Source of the DNA: Strongylocentrotus purpuratus
Lineage: Eukaryota; Echinodermata; Echinoidea; Camarodonta; Strongylocentrotidae
Assembly: GCF_000002235.5 (NCBI RefSeq)
Contig: NW_022145612.1
Span: 14,810,809-14,874,808, forward strand
DNA: 64,000 nt
Reading direction: 5' to 3'
The notes beneath the pieces are model-generated. The model worked only from the letters and a program-made list of their open reading frames with translations, was not told the origin of the DNA and made no database searches. The position numbers and the translations under genes are program-made. Of the stretch, positions 12,339 through 26,655 are shown piece after piece (position 1 is the first letter of the stretch; every line of letters begins with the position of its first letter).

Positions 12339-15300
12339 ATAATACACATTAATTTAGTAGAAGGTGTTTTATTACCATCAATGAAGTAAATAAAACACCA
12401 TTTTGTTATTCTATGGTTTAAATGGAGACACCCAAGACTACCCAATACATATATATAGCACATAATGGAGCTATTATGGTTCATGCACTCCTGTAATGGC
12501 TGTCTGCCTATAGATGATGAGGAGCGGTTATATAGAAGAAGCTGGTGGGAGCATAATGAGGTGTTTGACCAGCACGATTTGAGTCTCCCATCATGGACAT
12601 AATGAATGAAACTGGGTAGGAATTAGCCCTGGGGTTAGCATTAGGTCCGGCTCCACTTCATCCTAATTCAATCAAGAACTATAGTGGCAGATGATGTATA
12701 TTTGTCTTTATAATCTTGTTACGTACCGTTCTGGGAAATCTGCATTTTCTTTTCTGCTTGAAGGTGTCACACATCTTTCATCATCCTAATTGAAATTTGC
12801 ATTCACATTGAAGTAAATTTTATGAAAAATATCAATTATATTCAAATTGAATATGATGTTGATTCACATGTGTTTAAAAAAAATATATCAGTTGTCATTA
12901 TTGTATACACTTGGATGATGTAAACCCTACAGATATTTACACCATTGAAAGTTTTTCTTGATTTTTATTATAGTCAATTATATGCTAATATTTAACCAAT
13001 TTTATAAGCATTTACCTATACACACTTACTACAGCATTAACTCACAATTCCCAAGTTCTTTACTTCGACAAAAGTACCCACTAGTTTTCACGATGGTTCA
13101 ACAGGTTTCAAATATCTCTTGTCAGTAGATTAACTAAATCCATACGTTTTCACTGTCCTTACTATTTCTCTTAAGAATTGAAATGGCTTTCTAATAACAG
13201 ACAATATAATCTTCTGAAATATTACACATTGTCTTTGACATATTGTGTCAAAACAAATGCATTAGTGAGGAGAAAAAGACAACCAGCTTGAAGGCAATGT
13301 GAGACAAGAGCGAGCGAGCTTCTATATTTAACCTGCCTCTCCAGTGCATGCATAATAGGAGAGCAAGGCAGCAAGCTATGAGTCATCCATGCTCTATCCG
13401 TCTCTATCCTCTTCTTTTCTTCCCTGTCCCATGTCCTTCTCTCGCTCCCTCTCTCAGCTTCCAACGTGGAAGCAGTTGTCCCACTTCAGCAGTACAATAT
13501 GTTTCATCAAACCCACTTCCATGATCCAACATTCGTTTGTTGGTAGAAGTGTCAAAAGAGAGTCACAATGCATGTATGTTAGAAAAGGTGATTCTATGTT
13601 GGTAGTTTTCTTAATTACGTAAAGAGTTTTATAAAATCTTCAATTTAAAAAGAACTATCACTGCACTTATCAAGTTCAATAACAAATTCAATTGTGTGTA
13701 ATAGTACATGGCTGCAACTTTCAGACAGCTTTCAAAATTCTTGTTATTTTTTTCTCCATATGTGCCATAATATGCATTAAAACAAATGAGATAGTGGGAA
13801 TAGAACAACATACAATAAGATACGATAATATTTGGTTTCATTTCATCTTCTATTCCTGTCACATGCCTATAAATATGGATGAGGTGAAATGCTTTTCTGT
13901 TTTTTTTTTTCTCTCAAAGGACTGTCTCTCTTTTTTGGTTTTCTACAGGAAGGAAATTTCAAGGTCAGGAAGAACAATCGTGGAAGGAAATTCAATACCG
14001 GTATGTCATTTCAAAGACAATAAATGGGATATGAAGTTTAACTCTAAGGCTCTTAATATCAATGTTTTCCTTCCTGTTCTTACTTCCTTTCATTCTAATC
14101 AAAACTGTCCAAGTGTCCTGTCCATTGTTTGAGTGGGATCCTACTTGCAACTACAGCATTCAGCAAACCTTTTAAATTTCTCCTAATTAGAACTTATCAA
14201 TACAACATGTGAGCAATTAATAATTCAAATTACATATGTATTTAGCATATTATGCAATAACCTTTCCTTTTAAAGGCATGATGATTTTATTACCTTCATC
14301 GTTCCACTCTCGGGTTTCAACAATCAAATTTGTACAATTGGTTTACATTTCGGTTCGAATGAGAATTGGAGCTAGATGTAATTTGCTATTATATCCCCAG
14401 TCTGGTTGTATTGATCATGAACATGTACCGCACTGTCAGTCTAAGCCGCAGCATGGTAATTTCAACCAATCGGTAACCTTGGGCGCCTCGATGGGCTGCC
14501 ATAGTTTCACCAGAGAGAAAAGAAGGAGATGCGGCTTGTGCTAGCCTCTCTGAACAGTTTTCTTTTGAGGGAAATGAGGCCAAGGTTTAGTGGCTGTATG
14601 AAGCAATCAGATGTAAAATGACTTACCATATGCCTGGCAGAAGGGCACAAACACAATTTTGTTATTAAATTATTTTGTTTAAATATTAAAAATGTGAATA
14701 TGTTAATTTGTAATGTTAAAGTAATAGTCTTTATCATTACAAAATTTGGATGATGTTCATACTGAAATGTGTTCCATAGATGCAATCAAAGAATGGTCAA
14801 CATTTTAGAAAGCAAATGTGCCTCCATCACCCCCACATCCATCTGTGCCTTATTACTGAGCATGAAGTGAATTATGCAAAATCATCTGTATTAGGGTCCA
14901 ATATTGATATAGATGCCAAAACATAGAGTGAGGAAATCAAAGAAAAGGCAGGTGCCAATAAATTAAAATAACATGTACACACCAATTTGATTATTTCCAG
15001 TAAATGAAAACTATAGTTCTGATATTTGTGACTTTGTTCTGTTAGATCATGATTACAGGGTGTATATTTTCCATATTTCTCATCCCACATACATGATTTA
15101 GCAGAACTGGAGATCTTACTCGTGTGTTTACAGTGAGGATATTCTCAGGTGGGCCAGACAAGATGTACTTATATTTGAGCAGGCGGAATGTTTGCAAATT
15201 TGATCAGTTTCAAGCAATTACCTGCGTCGTAAATCTGCGTGTGTCTCATCACATGAGGAATTTTGCATGTATCTCTAGGATATCCATTTTCTGTTTCCCC

Positions 15301-18300
15301 CTACCGACAGACATTTTGATGCAATCTAAGAGCAACATCCATGTTTTTCTCAGCCTTGCTCAATTACGTTGGCAATATTTTTTACAGATGTATTGTCTGC
15401 CAGGATCCAAAAGGCTTTCACTCCTACAATTTCACATAAATAGACGTAATGGCCTTTTGGCTGTCATTATTTGGTTTAGAAATTGCTTTCCGGGTTATGG
15501 TTATTGTAAAATAGTAATAATAAGCCAAATTCTATAAGAGTTACCAAATATAGTTAAAGACTCCTTCACATCAAGCAATGGCATGTAATTATACAAGAAT
15601 GTATAAAATTTCATTTGAATGACTCTAAACATAATATTGTTGGCATTTTATAGAGATTGTGCAAAATTTCTTTTCTATTGGTTATATAAATTAGTTTACC
15701 TTTGAGATAAATTACTTTTATAGATAGACATTGCTATTGTCCTGTGCATACAATACATTATGTTTATGATGTGTTTTTTAGCATTAATATTAACCTAGAA
15801 TCAGAAGAAATATGGAGTTTGAAAATATTTAATGTATTTACATAATGTGCTAACGAAACTTTCAATTTCAAAATTCCAGATCAATCAAGCAAGAATTAAT
15901 GTAGGTTGATCTATAGGTTCAGTTGCAGGCAATGAATCTTTTTTTTCCCCTTTAACTAAATGAAAATATCCAGGAATTGAAGATTGATTAGCTTCATATC
16001 TGAAGAAGAAGAAGAAAAAATGGCTCCAAAATGAGAATCAGGTGGACATGACATCTTTCAATTAGGAGGTTTGTTAATTTATAGTTTCTTTGGAACTTTC
16101 AGACTGATGGCCTGTGACAGTTGTAAATATTAAATAAAAAAATCAAAATAACTCTCATCCTTTGCAGTAGATGGACATTCAAAGTGAATTTGATGCAGAA
16201 TGCAGAAAGAATGTTTTCAAATATTTTACTCCAATGTTAAACACAATGCTAAACATAATGGATAAATTTAGAACATTTTTTTGAAGTTATCATAGCAATG
16301 TCCATCTGCTTATCTGAAAATGCCCCCCCCCCCCCCTTCCCTCCTACCCCGCAATATCTATAATGAAAATAATTCTTTGTTTGAAATCACTGCATTAATT
16401 GGACCGAGGAAATGTCCAATCTGCATAAAATAACTCACCATTAACGTACAGAAAGATCAATGTAGATATGGACCTTTGGAATCACAGGAAATGAATGAAA
16501 TCATTGAGTAATTGATGATCCTGCAACCACGACTGATTAGATCAATTAAATGTCCGAGGCATATCCAGCACCACTGGAGTGAGATACATATAGCCGCTAT
16601 TCTTGTCTGTCAGACAAAATAATGGTTTGATTTGCAACTTTTAATCTGTCGTAAGCTGTTACGTAATACTAAGGGCGAGAAGCAGTCTGTCTTTTTAATC
16701 CAATTGGGGTGACTTTTGCAGGGAAAGGGATGGAGTATTATTGGATTCACAATGAGCCTTCATGGTATAGTGCCTAACAAGGAAATTACTTTCCTTGAAT
16801 ATGTATTATGAGTTGGTAGTGTAACCTTCATTTGATTCTTTATCTATTTTTATCCCTGAATAATTGTATGCATTTTTGTAAACATGTTCTTTTATGGCAG
16901 GGCTTTTGTTTGATGGATAGTATTGTGTATGGATAGACAACTGATTCCTACAAACATTTGGGATTATTTACTTTTAAATTTGATTTTCCCAATGCACACA
17001 CCCTGACAAGAGAAAAATAAAGAAATTATGGTTAGTATGAGAGGAGACACTACTTACATAACATGCAGACTGACTGAGATTGATGCGTCTCTCCATGAGA
17101 TCTGCATGAGATCATATTTATAAGAGTCAAGCAAAGTAATAATTTTAAGTGAAGTAGACGTGATTGTAGCCCCAGACTCTGACACCATGTCAACAGACAA
17201 TTAGGTCAAGCCTCTGGTGATAGACAGACATGATGGAGAGGTCGTTGAGGTAAGGTCCTTGGTTCATTTAGAATTGATTCACTGAAGTCAACATGAATCA
17301 AGAAGACATATTTTAATTTAAAATCTACAGAGGAAGACAAAAAACCTTCTCTGAGTAAATCAGTTTACTGACAAGCGTTCTCTATACAACACGTTCCATG
17401 TGGCATACAAGAGCGGACAAGATTTATGTTCTTCAACTATTGTGTTTAGAAAGAGAAACATATTTCATTTTGTTGTTTGTCAACATCAGGCTAACAAGAC
17501 ATGAATGCATGACATAGTCGCTTTCATATGCAAAGAAATGCTTTGGTTTCATCCGCACTCTCCTCCCTTTCAATCACCTCACATTGTTATTTAAGTGTGC
17601 ATATAGAGTTTACTTCATTAGATATGAAGTAAGTCACATATCAGAAGCAGTCTCCTCTGCAGTGTCTTAACTCATTGCTTCTTCAATGGCATATTCCAGA
17701 ATCTGATAATGCAAAGGCTTAATCTCAGTACTAGAAGCGGCCAATACTACAACTCTCGTAAAAAGGTGGATGATTCATAAATGTTCATCAGCATAATCTG
17801 TTTCGGTTTTCAGGGTTTTGAACACTTTTTTTGTTGTTGAATTTCAATTTTTTTTTTTTTTTTAACTGTTAACATTTTGGGTGATTTGGGGCATACAGAG
17901 TATTGGATAAATGTAGTCAGACAATGGTCAGCACTTTGGAATGTTTTTTCCAAGACAAGCAAGTATATCACATACCTGGGTAACCTGGCCCTTCTGCTGG
18001 GCGCACAGCAGATTTCTTAATTAAACTCGCCTGAACGGGAGACAAATTCTTTCACCAGACAGAAATCCCATGTCTGAGATCAATATCTACTCGTGGGCCA
18101 CACGCATATGGGGGAACACGTGTCTCTGACAATGTGCTATGTTCTCCAACATTCCTCCCTGGATGGATCTACATCCTGAAAAGAGAACTTCATCACACTC
18201 GTCGTTCGTCCTTTGGCAGGTTGATCATGTGATGCAGCTGAGATACGCTGCTTGACCTAGATGAAGTCAGTCTCATGAATTTCAATTCACTCGGATCCTC

Positions 18301-20785
18301 AGACAAATCCCTCATGGGAAAGAAAAGAAGCCTTGTGGGAATATCCAGCACTTTGGAGAAGAACTGAGATTAAGATTCATGAAAATACGGTAAATAGGGA
18401 ATGAGCACAGAGCTAGAGAGGTATACTTGATGTTCTGACATTCCACTCTGCTGTTTACTCTTCATTTTGATTAGAAGTAAAAGTATGATTCCATGTGTAA
18501 TGATATGAAGGAAAAAACTAAAAACTTTTAATGTTTTCATTTTGTACTTTGCTAATGAAATAGTCACTAGTCGATATTCACAAAGCCAGTTGTTGTATTA
18601 GCCTACAAGACTTGGGTAACTTTCTTCCAAAAGAGTCAAGGAGAACATTTAATTCTCATCCAATTAGAGCTCATCTAAAAGTGTATGCTATGAAGACACT
18701 AACTCATATTCATACAACATAAACAATGAATACAAATTGAACAAAATTTGTACACCATGTAAAAATTCGAACCATTTGCCAGATCAATTTGCTTTTCCTT
18801 TCACATGGTAATGTTGAGCATCTACACATCTATCTCAACACAAAAGACCTGTCATTTTTCCCCACATCAAAATATTATTCATGAAACCTCTTGCTTCCAA
18901 ATGAGTGATACTTGATGTTTTGAACCATTGAAATTGATACATGGCATTGTTGTTGCTATTATTGATGCATTAAGTCCCTGGAGCCTGTTCAAGTATGGTG
19001 TGAAAATGATGACTGGTAATTAGAATGATGCAATATGCAGAAGATGACTGATGTTACCCTGGAGCCGGGGCCCTTGTTTTAATCTTTGCCATCTAAATCT
19101 CTCCAATTGTGAGAATGATTGTGGGGGAGGGGGTGTAGTGGGAGGGGGTACTAGGGAAAGAAAATCCCTTTTCCATGGGAATACTACCATGCCCTCACAT
19201 GGCTCCAAATAGGGGAGGGAGGGGGTCACAAGCAGTATTTTATTTACCCGTAAAAAGGGCTGCTTTCAAGTTGGGTGCCATAGCCTTTTCAGCTCCTTAA
19301 TTGACTTACATGTATAGATGTAAAATGATGTAAGATCTAGACTCACTCTGTACAGATGAAAATAACAATATTGAACTGTTATGAATACTAGGAGAGTGGG
19401 TGGCAAAGGGTAAGCTTATTGTTGCAGCATCATGATCAATACTAAATTTTGGACCTTAAATGCCTCATGTAAAGATACCAAACCCATTATGTAGATATAT
19501 TCCGAATGTAGGATTATCATGCATTACTACTTCACATTGCCCATTCGTCATGCCACTGTATAGTGTGACAGCCATCTCATTACTTTCCAGAGGGGCCCTG
19601 GGAAAACAGCAATATCATCTGCTGAAAGCTGAAGGGGTTAACTCCATCATATTGCATTGAGTAAATGCCTTTTCTGACTTTTAGCAGACAATTTTTTCCG
19701 CCCCTTTGAAATGTCAAGCTCTCATTTTTTGAATTCTGCCAGCTTCTATTCTCTCCTCCCACACTTTTATAAACTTCTATTTCTCAGAAGGTCTCTTCCT
19801 TTCTCACAATTATGTATTGTTTGTTATTTTTTTATCTATATATAGAGTTAGCTACATACACATCATTTTACCTTTGTTTCTTTTTATTCGTCTTTCAAAT
19901 TGTGCACTTTAAAAGCTGAACATAGAAAAGAAATGAAAGACTTAAATTGAATAACTTGAACTTCTCCTAAAACCAGCTCATACGGTAATACTTTTGTTAT
20001 GAGTAGTAATATGAGATAAAAAGTCAGCAGAGGTATTTATATCTCAGATTTATACGCCTACACAACAACAACATTTAAAAAGAACCCCCCCCCCCCCCCT
20101 AAAACTGCTTTGGCTCGATTATTAACAAACCTTCTATTTTTAAGGATTTCTATCATTCATTTATGAATTCAGATTAAGTCTACATACAACTTTGATGAAT
20201 CACATAAATACTACCAGGATTCCGGATTAGAAACACCAAATGCTGCACCTGTTCCCAAGTCCCATCCTCTGAATTCTATCTTTGGGTTTCCTACTATTAG
20301 GAAGACATTAACTCCTTATGACAGATGGTGGAGTTAAAACACGGGTCCAGAGACGATGATGATGGAGGAATCCATTCGACTGCCCCGACATCCATGAAAC
20401 CATGAATAAATTAAATGGAAAGGCTATAATCATTCAGTTGGAATCTATAGGATGCTAATTTTAGATAACCTCGGAGAAAAAGAGGCCAGGCAACTCTCTA
20501 GAAATTGCTCACAGGAAATTCATTGTACAGGTGAAATCAGAAGGAGGCAGATCATTTGGTTGGGGATATATTTCAAACTTATTTTTTGTAACACATAATA
20601 TATGGGAATTTGACATTTGTGATATTAATAAAGTTAGTTATTGAAGTTGAGGCTAGTATTATTATTTTCTTGTGAATAATTTCTGTAAAAAAAGATCATA
20701 AATGAGATGTCATCTGAAATTTACTTTGTTTTTTTACTTTATTCTTCCTCAAGAAGATTGATCGTAATGTTTGGTAATTATTTTA
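12339..20785 (-). other. Intron stretch without a supported gene
   Basis: AT-rich intron with only small features. There is a candidate 52-bp plus-strand exon at 13949-14000, a degenerate palindrome-family relic near 15411-15465 (ggatccaaaaggc ... ggccttttggctg), a 14-C run at 16323-16336, and a perfect 15-bp palindrome at 16603-16617. A GC-richer, motif-dense block at about 17960-18300 may be regulatory. A half-palindrome lies at 19609-19645, and a 15-C run at 20085-20099. Confidence 0.4.
16603..16617. promoter_or_regulatory. Perfect 15-bp palindrome TTGTCTGTCAGACAA
   Basis: The core GTCTGTCAGAC is two inverted Smad-type GTCT/AGAC boxes around a CTGTCA (TGIF/Meis-type) site. It sits in a motif-dense intronic block. 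Binding is inference from consensus only. Confidence 0.25.
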
Positions 20786-20850
20786 AGAGCCAGAAGGCAT
20801 TAAGTCATCCTACAAAAATATAATTTAACGCCACCCTGGCTCTCTGCAGA
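20786..20850. repeat. GCCAGAAGG palindrome, copy 3
   Basis: agagccagaaggcattaag on the left faces ttaacgccaccctggctctc on the right with about 20 bases between. The right end continues tgcagata, as in other copies. Confidence 0.65.
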
Positions 20851-21045
20851 TACACACCAAATTACATTATACTGTATGTATATTCCTGACTACTGGTGTG
20901 CTGTACATATCAACAAACAGCACCAAACTAATTGATTGATAGATTAGATAGAGCCTCATACACACTTGGTTGCGCAGTAAGCTGATAATAGAAAATGGCA
21001 TCATCCTGATTCTATGGTGGTGTATAAATCTTCATGGACATCCTA

Positions 21046-21491
21046 GGTTGCGTTTATCTAGCAAATTTTTGGCTAGAATCAGGTTTCTCAAACGTCTTTC
21101 AGGCAAATTTAGAAGTAGATAAACGCAAAGCCTTTTTCAAACGTCTTTAGATATGGGCATATCTAAAGACGCAAAAAGGTGCGTTTTGAATGTGACATAC
21201 AGTCAGAATCACGTTTCTGAGAGATCGATAAACGCAAAGCTGTTTTGAACCTCACATACAAATATGACCACCCAGGTGTTGTGTACAAGCATACGTGTAA
21301 AGTTGACCCACGAGAAACTGTCTGCTTCCCGGGTCAAAACAGCTGGGCAGACACAAGGCCTTTATTTTGAATCGTGAAGGGTCGATAAACGCGACATCCC
21401 GCAAATCACGATCGTATAGTGGGGTACGATAGTGGGGTTCGATAGTGGGGTACGATATGTACATATCTAGTGGCAAGCCTAGATAAACGCG
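21046..21491. mobile_element. MITE-like element with GCGTTTATCTAG inverted ends
   Basis: GCGTTTATCTAG at 21050-21061 is repeated inverted as CTAGATAAACGC at 21479-21490. The related motif GATAAACGC recurs inside at about 21118, 21229 and 21384. A perfect 14-bp inverted repeat with a 2-base loop (cgtctttagatatg / catatctaaagacg) lies near 21144-21173, and a 16-bp unit gtggggtacgatagtg repeats about three times near 21417-21455. There is no transposase and no target duplication could be fixed, so exact ends and superfamily are open. Confidence 0.6.
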
Positions 21492-24403
21492 CTCCATGAT
21501 GGATAAATCCCTAATTGGATAAAACAAGCTTCCAATGCAAAAGTGGATGTTTGACAAGATGTAATTGGATGTGTCAAATATCACTGGTCTGCTGGGAGAG
21601 AATCACAACTTTAGTGGTTTAATAATGATATACCACTTTTCAGTCATGGCAAACTTACACTAGGGCTTCATCTTCTCATATATCATAGAGGATGCATGCT
21701 GTCACATTCCTCCACTTTTTCCTCTCTCTCTCTAATGTGATAGTTCACATATCATAACAAGTTGCAAATATATAAATCACAACAAATATCAACAGGAAGG
21801 AATTTCAAACTGTTTCCCCCCAGGAAATTGCTTTCAATACTACATTGGTAGAGGAATTATTTAATGTTTAAACAGAAATTAAAGTATTAAAACTGTGCAT
21901 GTATTCAATTCTGTAATGAGCATCCTGGAAAATCTAAAGCAAAAAGTTAGCATATATAATGTTATAAGTTGAATAATAAATCTACATCCTTGAATATATT
22001 TTGTCGTTGCAAATCCATATAGAAAATTTGACTATAAAATGGCTTTAAATTATCTAAAACTGCATTTCAAATTATTTTAAAAAACGTATGTGTTTGCTCT
22101 TCTCATATATATCTCTGTGGGTAACACTGAATTGAGTTTATATCATTGCCCAAATTGAATACCTAAAAAGTCATGAATGCATAGTTCTGATTATCTCTTG
22201 CTCTGTATGTATATAGGCCTAAGTGCATAATGTTGTTTTTATATTCAATGTATTCTTATCTCATCCCTGGAAATGTTGAAGAAGAACCACCAGCTGATAT
22301 GTTTACCATGTTTAAACAAATGAAATATGAAGAAGACAAAAATAAATATTGCTCTGCAGACAACTAAATTTTCTCACTCCCCTAAGATGTACCATGCTCC
22401 AGTTCCTGAAAACATAGTAAAAACAAAGTATGCATTGCCCGAGACTATATACATTGCTGTCAACTCAATGCCATACTGCAGGAAGTCATGTATAGGAAAA
22501 ATAACAAGCAAGAAGGATCGAGAATGTGATTAAATATCTAGTTCAAGTACAAGCCGATGGCACTGCAAGCAACAGTCACATACAAAAAACTTGAGAAATT
22601 ATAGAAGATGTACTGGTATACTGATTCAAGGTTTCACAGCATCTGCTTGGTGTCTTCATAACACAGATTTGTTATTTGCTCTGACACTTTCCTTTGCACC
22701 TGCGAGGCTTGGGCGGCCATTGATAGGTAGGGAGAACAGCGGTGGGGAAGCCCATGGATTAAACAGTGGGTACTTGATGTCCTATTTAAATTTCACTTTT
22801 AATCAGGGGATTAGAAAGGCAAGAGTGTAGGTCGCCATTTGCAATCTTTTCGGGGAGCTTCCCCCTTGCACTTTTTTTAAAAACTTTGTTCTTTCATGCC
22901 TGTTAATCTAATAAATTATGTCAGGAAATGTTGCTTTCTATATGGTGTTTGCATATCACAAATGTTAGATAAGAATCTAATTCATGAGCTAGTGTATCAG
23001 TCCACCATCCTACCAGGCTACAACCCTCCATCCTCTACCCTTCCCCCTCCTCCTAAGCAATTGCCCTGCCTCATTATTCCACAGCTCTCTTTCCATCAGG
23101 CATATTTACACCACTCAAATAAATGGATGCCTTGGGAGTGCCCCTGTCTCTACCACCGTGGATGCCTGACTATGCCACAGAGTGAGAGAGAGAAGACCAG
23201 AATGCTTGACATAATTCAATTTGCTGACAGAGGGAGGAGGGACGACTTTATAAGGCGGCCATCTTGATCATTATCACAACCAAAAATAAACTTGGTCTTG
23301 TATCTATGTTCCTACTGTGATTGTACATCTTTTGAAGATGAAATCACTTGCCCTGAGGCCGAGACAATATAGGTATGATCAAGAATGGAAAATGATCTGA
23401 ATAATTGACATAGTTTTGTTAAAGACACTCATTGTCTATTGTTTTTGAGAAATTTCCAGTATGTTTATGGATCAAATGAAGACTATAAATGGTATGAAAT
23501 ACTTAAACCTTCAAATTAGAGAAAAGGTTTCGCATTCATTTAGAATGTATTGAGAGGAATTAGTGCTAAATCAACATGACTTAATGTTGAAATTTTTATT
23601 TTTTATTTCTACTTTAATCACTTTTGTAGTGATTGTGTTTTAAAGGAACCCTTACAAAAAAGCTTGAACAGGTATGGAATGTTTATCTATTTACTTAATT
23701 TTCAATGACACTTCATTTCAGATACATATAAAATCTAAAATCTAAGAAAATATCAGAATTGTGTTAACCAATATACAACCAGCCATAAGGCATAGTAGAT
23801 TACACATAGGGAGTCTATACAATAAATCATTAGCTCCATTTGGGCATTTTATCACACCAGTCAAATCCATGATTAACAAAGAGCTCTTGCTTCTGCAACA
23901 AGTCGGTAAAAACTCTATAATTTAATGCAGAGTACCAGCGAGCTAGCGCAAGGGAGTTAGAGTTGCTAGGCTACTGCCATTCTACATTCCGCCCCCTGTC
24001 TGATGCCCGAATGTCATGGCGGAATTTTCTAATGAGTGCTACACAACTTGACTTATATCACATGCCCATCCAGTATGGAAGAAAACCAGCAAGGACATAT
24101 GCATGCAACTAAGTATTTGCTTTAGGCATTTTTCTCTCTAGTTGAATCAACAACCCTTGTGAAGATGATGCTTTTCTAGATAAAGTTCCAGACAGAGCGT
24201 CGGTAGGTGAAAAGTATGCACTGCGGCATGATTCATCTATACGACTAGTGTTTTCCATCTTTTTCGTGAAAAACACTTAACCCCCACGACTATTTACCTT
24301 GATGTTCCTCCCATCTGGCTTTACTGCTTTCTCTTATAACATCCTCATACTTAAATATCTCTCTCCCCCTCTCTTTTACCCCCCCCCCCTCTCTTTACCC
24401 CCC

Positions 24404-24435
<32 letters not shown>

Positions 24436-25059
24436 TTGAATGACGTATTTGCTATACCATATTTATTTCATTTGACATTTCGCTATTTTATAGAAGGCCC
24501 TCACTTGAATTTATGTTTTAATCAAGTCCCCTTGTTTATTCTGTTACCTCATCATATTACAAGAATAACCCAACAAGGTGACAATCGACAGAATTAAATA
24601 TTACACTTGGACTATACTGTCAAAACCTTCAACTGGACACATGCAACTTATCTCTACCCATTCCTATTTTTCTCTCTCTTTCTGTTTTGCAATCTCTCCC
24701 TACATGTATGCGCCCACACATTACCCACCCTCGTGCCCACACAAATTAAGCATATTCATCAATTATCCACCAAGCCATATAACCATCGGTATTATTATTA
24801 TTGTAAAAGGGGGCATTTATAGATCAACATTTATCTGTATAAAAGCTATTCACAGCCCCAGTAATATTATTGACTGACTCTATTGATTAATATATCTCAC
24901 AGCAGAATTTACTAGAGTAAATGCATCCTTAAAATACAGACTGTTAGCTGTAATGGGCAGAGGAGTTCATTAGTTCTAGGATCAATAATGTTAATTATTG
25001 TTGGGCCATGAGAATACTGTTGACATCTGGGTGATTAAATCATCATTATACCATATTCA
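21492..25059 (-). other. Intron stretch without a supported gene
   Basis: AT-rich intron. It includes the C-run and (CT) microsatellite block at 24379-24436 and a slightly GC-richer patch at about 23930-24060. No exon or element boundary could be supported. Confidence 0.4.
24379..24436. repeat. C tracts merging into a (CT)n microsatellite
   Basis: An 11-C run (24379-24389) and a 17-C run (24398-24414) are followed by about eleven CT units to 24436, a polypyrimidine block on the plus strand. Confidence 0.9.
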
Positions 25060-25122
25060 TTGCCAGAAGGGTGTTAACTCTGTGTTAACGTATACAAGTT
25101 ATTCCCTTGTGGCTTTGAAAAG
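25060..25122. repeat. GCCAGAAGG palindrome, copy 4
   Basis: The left arm tgccagaagggtgttaac and right arm ttcccttgtggctttg are inverted with one internal mismatch. The loop contains tgtgttaac. Confidence 0.65.
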
Positions 25123-26289
25123 ACAACATATGTCTTTCGCCTTCTCCCTTGACCCACTCTTAGAGCAGATTAATGTTTTAATCAGAGCTTAATTCATCCA
25201 TAGCTCCAGCCTTAAATATGGCTTTCAGTTGAAGGACATGTGTTCATCAGTCATTGTCAATGTGGATTCATATGGATCTAATATACAAAACGTACATCTT
25301 ATGAACTGAGAGTAATATCATTTTAGAAATTACAAACAGGCTATGTATAAAGCAAAGTTTCCCTGTTCAATGATTTTAGAAAATTTGTGAAAATGCTTCA
25401 TAATTTTACTATGAAGTTAAAAGCAAAAATGATTTATAAATGGAGATAATAAATTGCAATATCTGTGGATGTGAATGGGGAGTAAGTGTATCTTTCATTG
25501 TTGATATGAATTAATGTTTAATGATAAGGATATGCTGAATTTATATAGCACAACTTATTTATATAAAAACTACTTGAATGCCTAGGAAATATTAAAAAGG
25601 AAAACTTACAGGTAACTATAACTGTTAACGGTTGGTTTCTGCTGGTAGAGCAGAGAGATTATCTAAACTTGCAAATATTTATCCCTTATCCTTCCTCCCC
25701 TGCTTCAACGTGACTTTGCATGTCTGATGAAGGAAAGCTGCTGAGATGAATACATTACTTTCCATTTAATAGAATCACCAACATCCCGAGGAGATGTCAA
25801 AACATCCACTCCATTTGTCATCTAAAAGACAAAATTGTACACACTTGAGCAAATTTCTCTAGAATGTACAAGCAAATATAAGGTTAAATTTGAGGTTTCA
25901 GATTTAAGAATAATTAATATTGTGCGCTGTAACACTGAGATTACAAGCAACTGTAATGAAATTTGATAAAACTATAGTTCATTGCAAAGTTTATATCTAT
26001 CTTGCATGCCCATTTTCTGTATCATGCGATTCCACTCTCATTTGAATACATCATATCTTTAAGGATAGAGTAAGTGTACAGGTACCACTTTATTTTGTCT
26101 TTTAGTTTTTACAGTTATACTTCAAGGATAATCAGTGTACTTTCTCCACAAAAATCTTCCTGTTGCTTTCCATTCTGTTACCCCCATTTTTTTTTTAAAG
26201 CCAGTCACTATGACAACAGTTCAACCCTCTTGATCCCTCTCTAATCTTGCCAGTCCCAATAAAATTGTATGCTGCAAGATTTATAATAC

Positions 26290-26655
26290 GGGAGTGTCGT
26301 GGTCGAGTGGTTTAAGGCGCTTGACTGTAGATGCGAGGGTCGAGGGTTCGGGTCCCGACACGGCACTAATATCCTTTGGCAAGATATTTACCTGCACTTG
26401 CTACTCTCCACCCAGGTGTTAAATGGGTACCCGGTAGGATGCGAACGTTCATGTGGTTGAACGAGCAAGTGTGCGCCTGTAAAATGGCGACTGGCTAGCA
26501 TGCTCCCCAGGGAGTGGAAAATGTGCACACATTGTGTGCGGGTAAGCCTGAATCCGATGACCGGGGTAATAATATATCTGTAAAGCGTTTAGGCACATCG
26601 TTGGATCGGTGTATTGAGCGCTATATAAAAAACGGATTATTATTATTATTATTAT
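26290..26655 (+). mobile_element. tRNA-derived SINE, apparently full length (~366 bp)
   Basis: The first ~76 bases resemble a Ser/Leu-type tRNA, with an RNA polymerase III A box TGGTCGAGTGG at 26300-26310 and a B box GGGTTCGGGTCCC at 26344-26356. A tRNA-unrelated body follows. It then ends gagcgctatataaaaaacgg followed by an ATT-repeat tail, a 3' end seen in many marine invertebrate SINEs. A partner LINE would supply reverse transcription; none is in the window. Target duplications were not clear. The SINE family name is not asserted. Confidence 0.85.

Noticed and set aside
14627-14633. 7-base microexon GCATATG between a good acceptor and a GTAAGT donor on the minus strand
   Set aside because: Including it would shift the reading frame between the two phase-1 coding exons; probably coincidence.
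21252-21584. 110-codon minus-strand frame
   Set aside because: It lies mostly within the MITE at 21046-21491 and overlaps its repeats.
26290-26365. A functional tRNA gene
   Set aside because: The A and B boxes are present but the sequence continues into a SINE body with an ATT-repeat tail, so it is a SINE promoter head.
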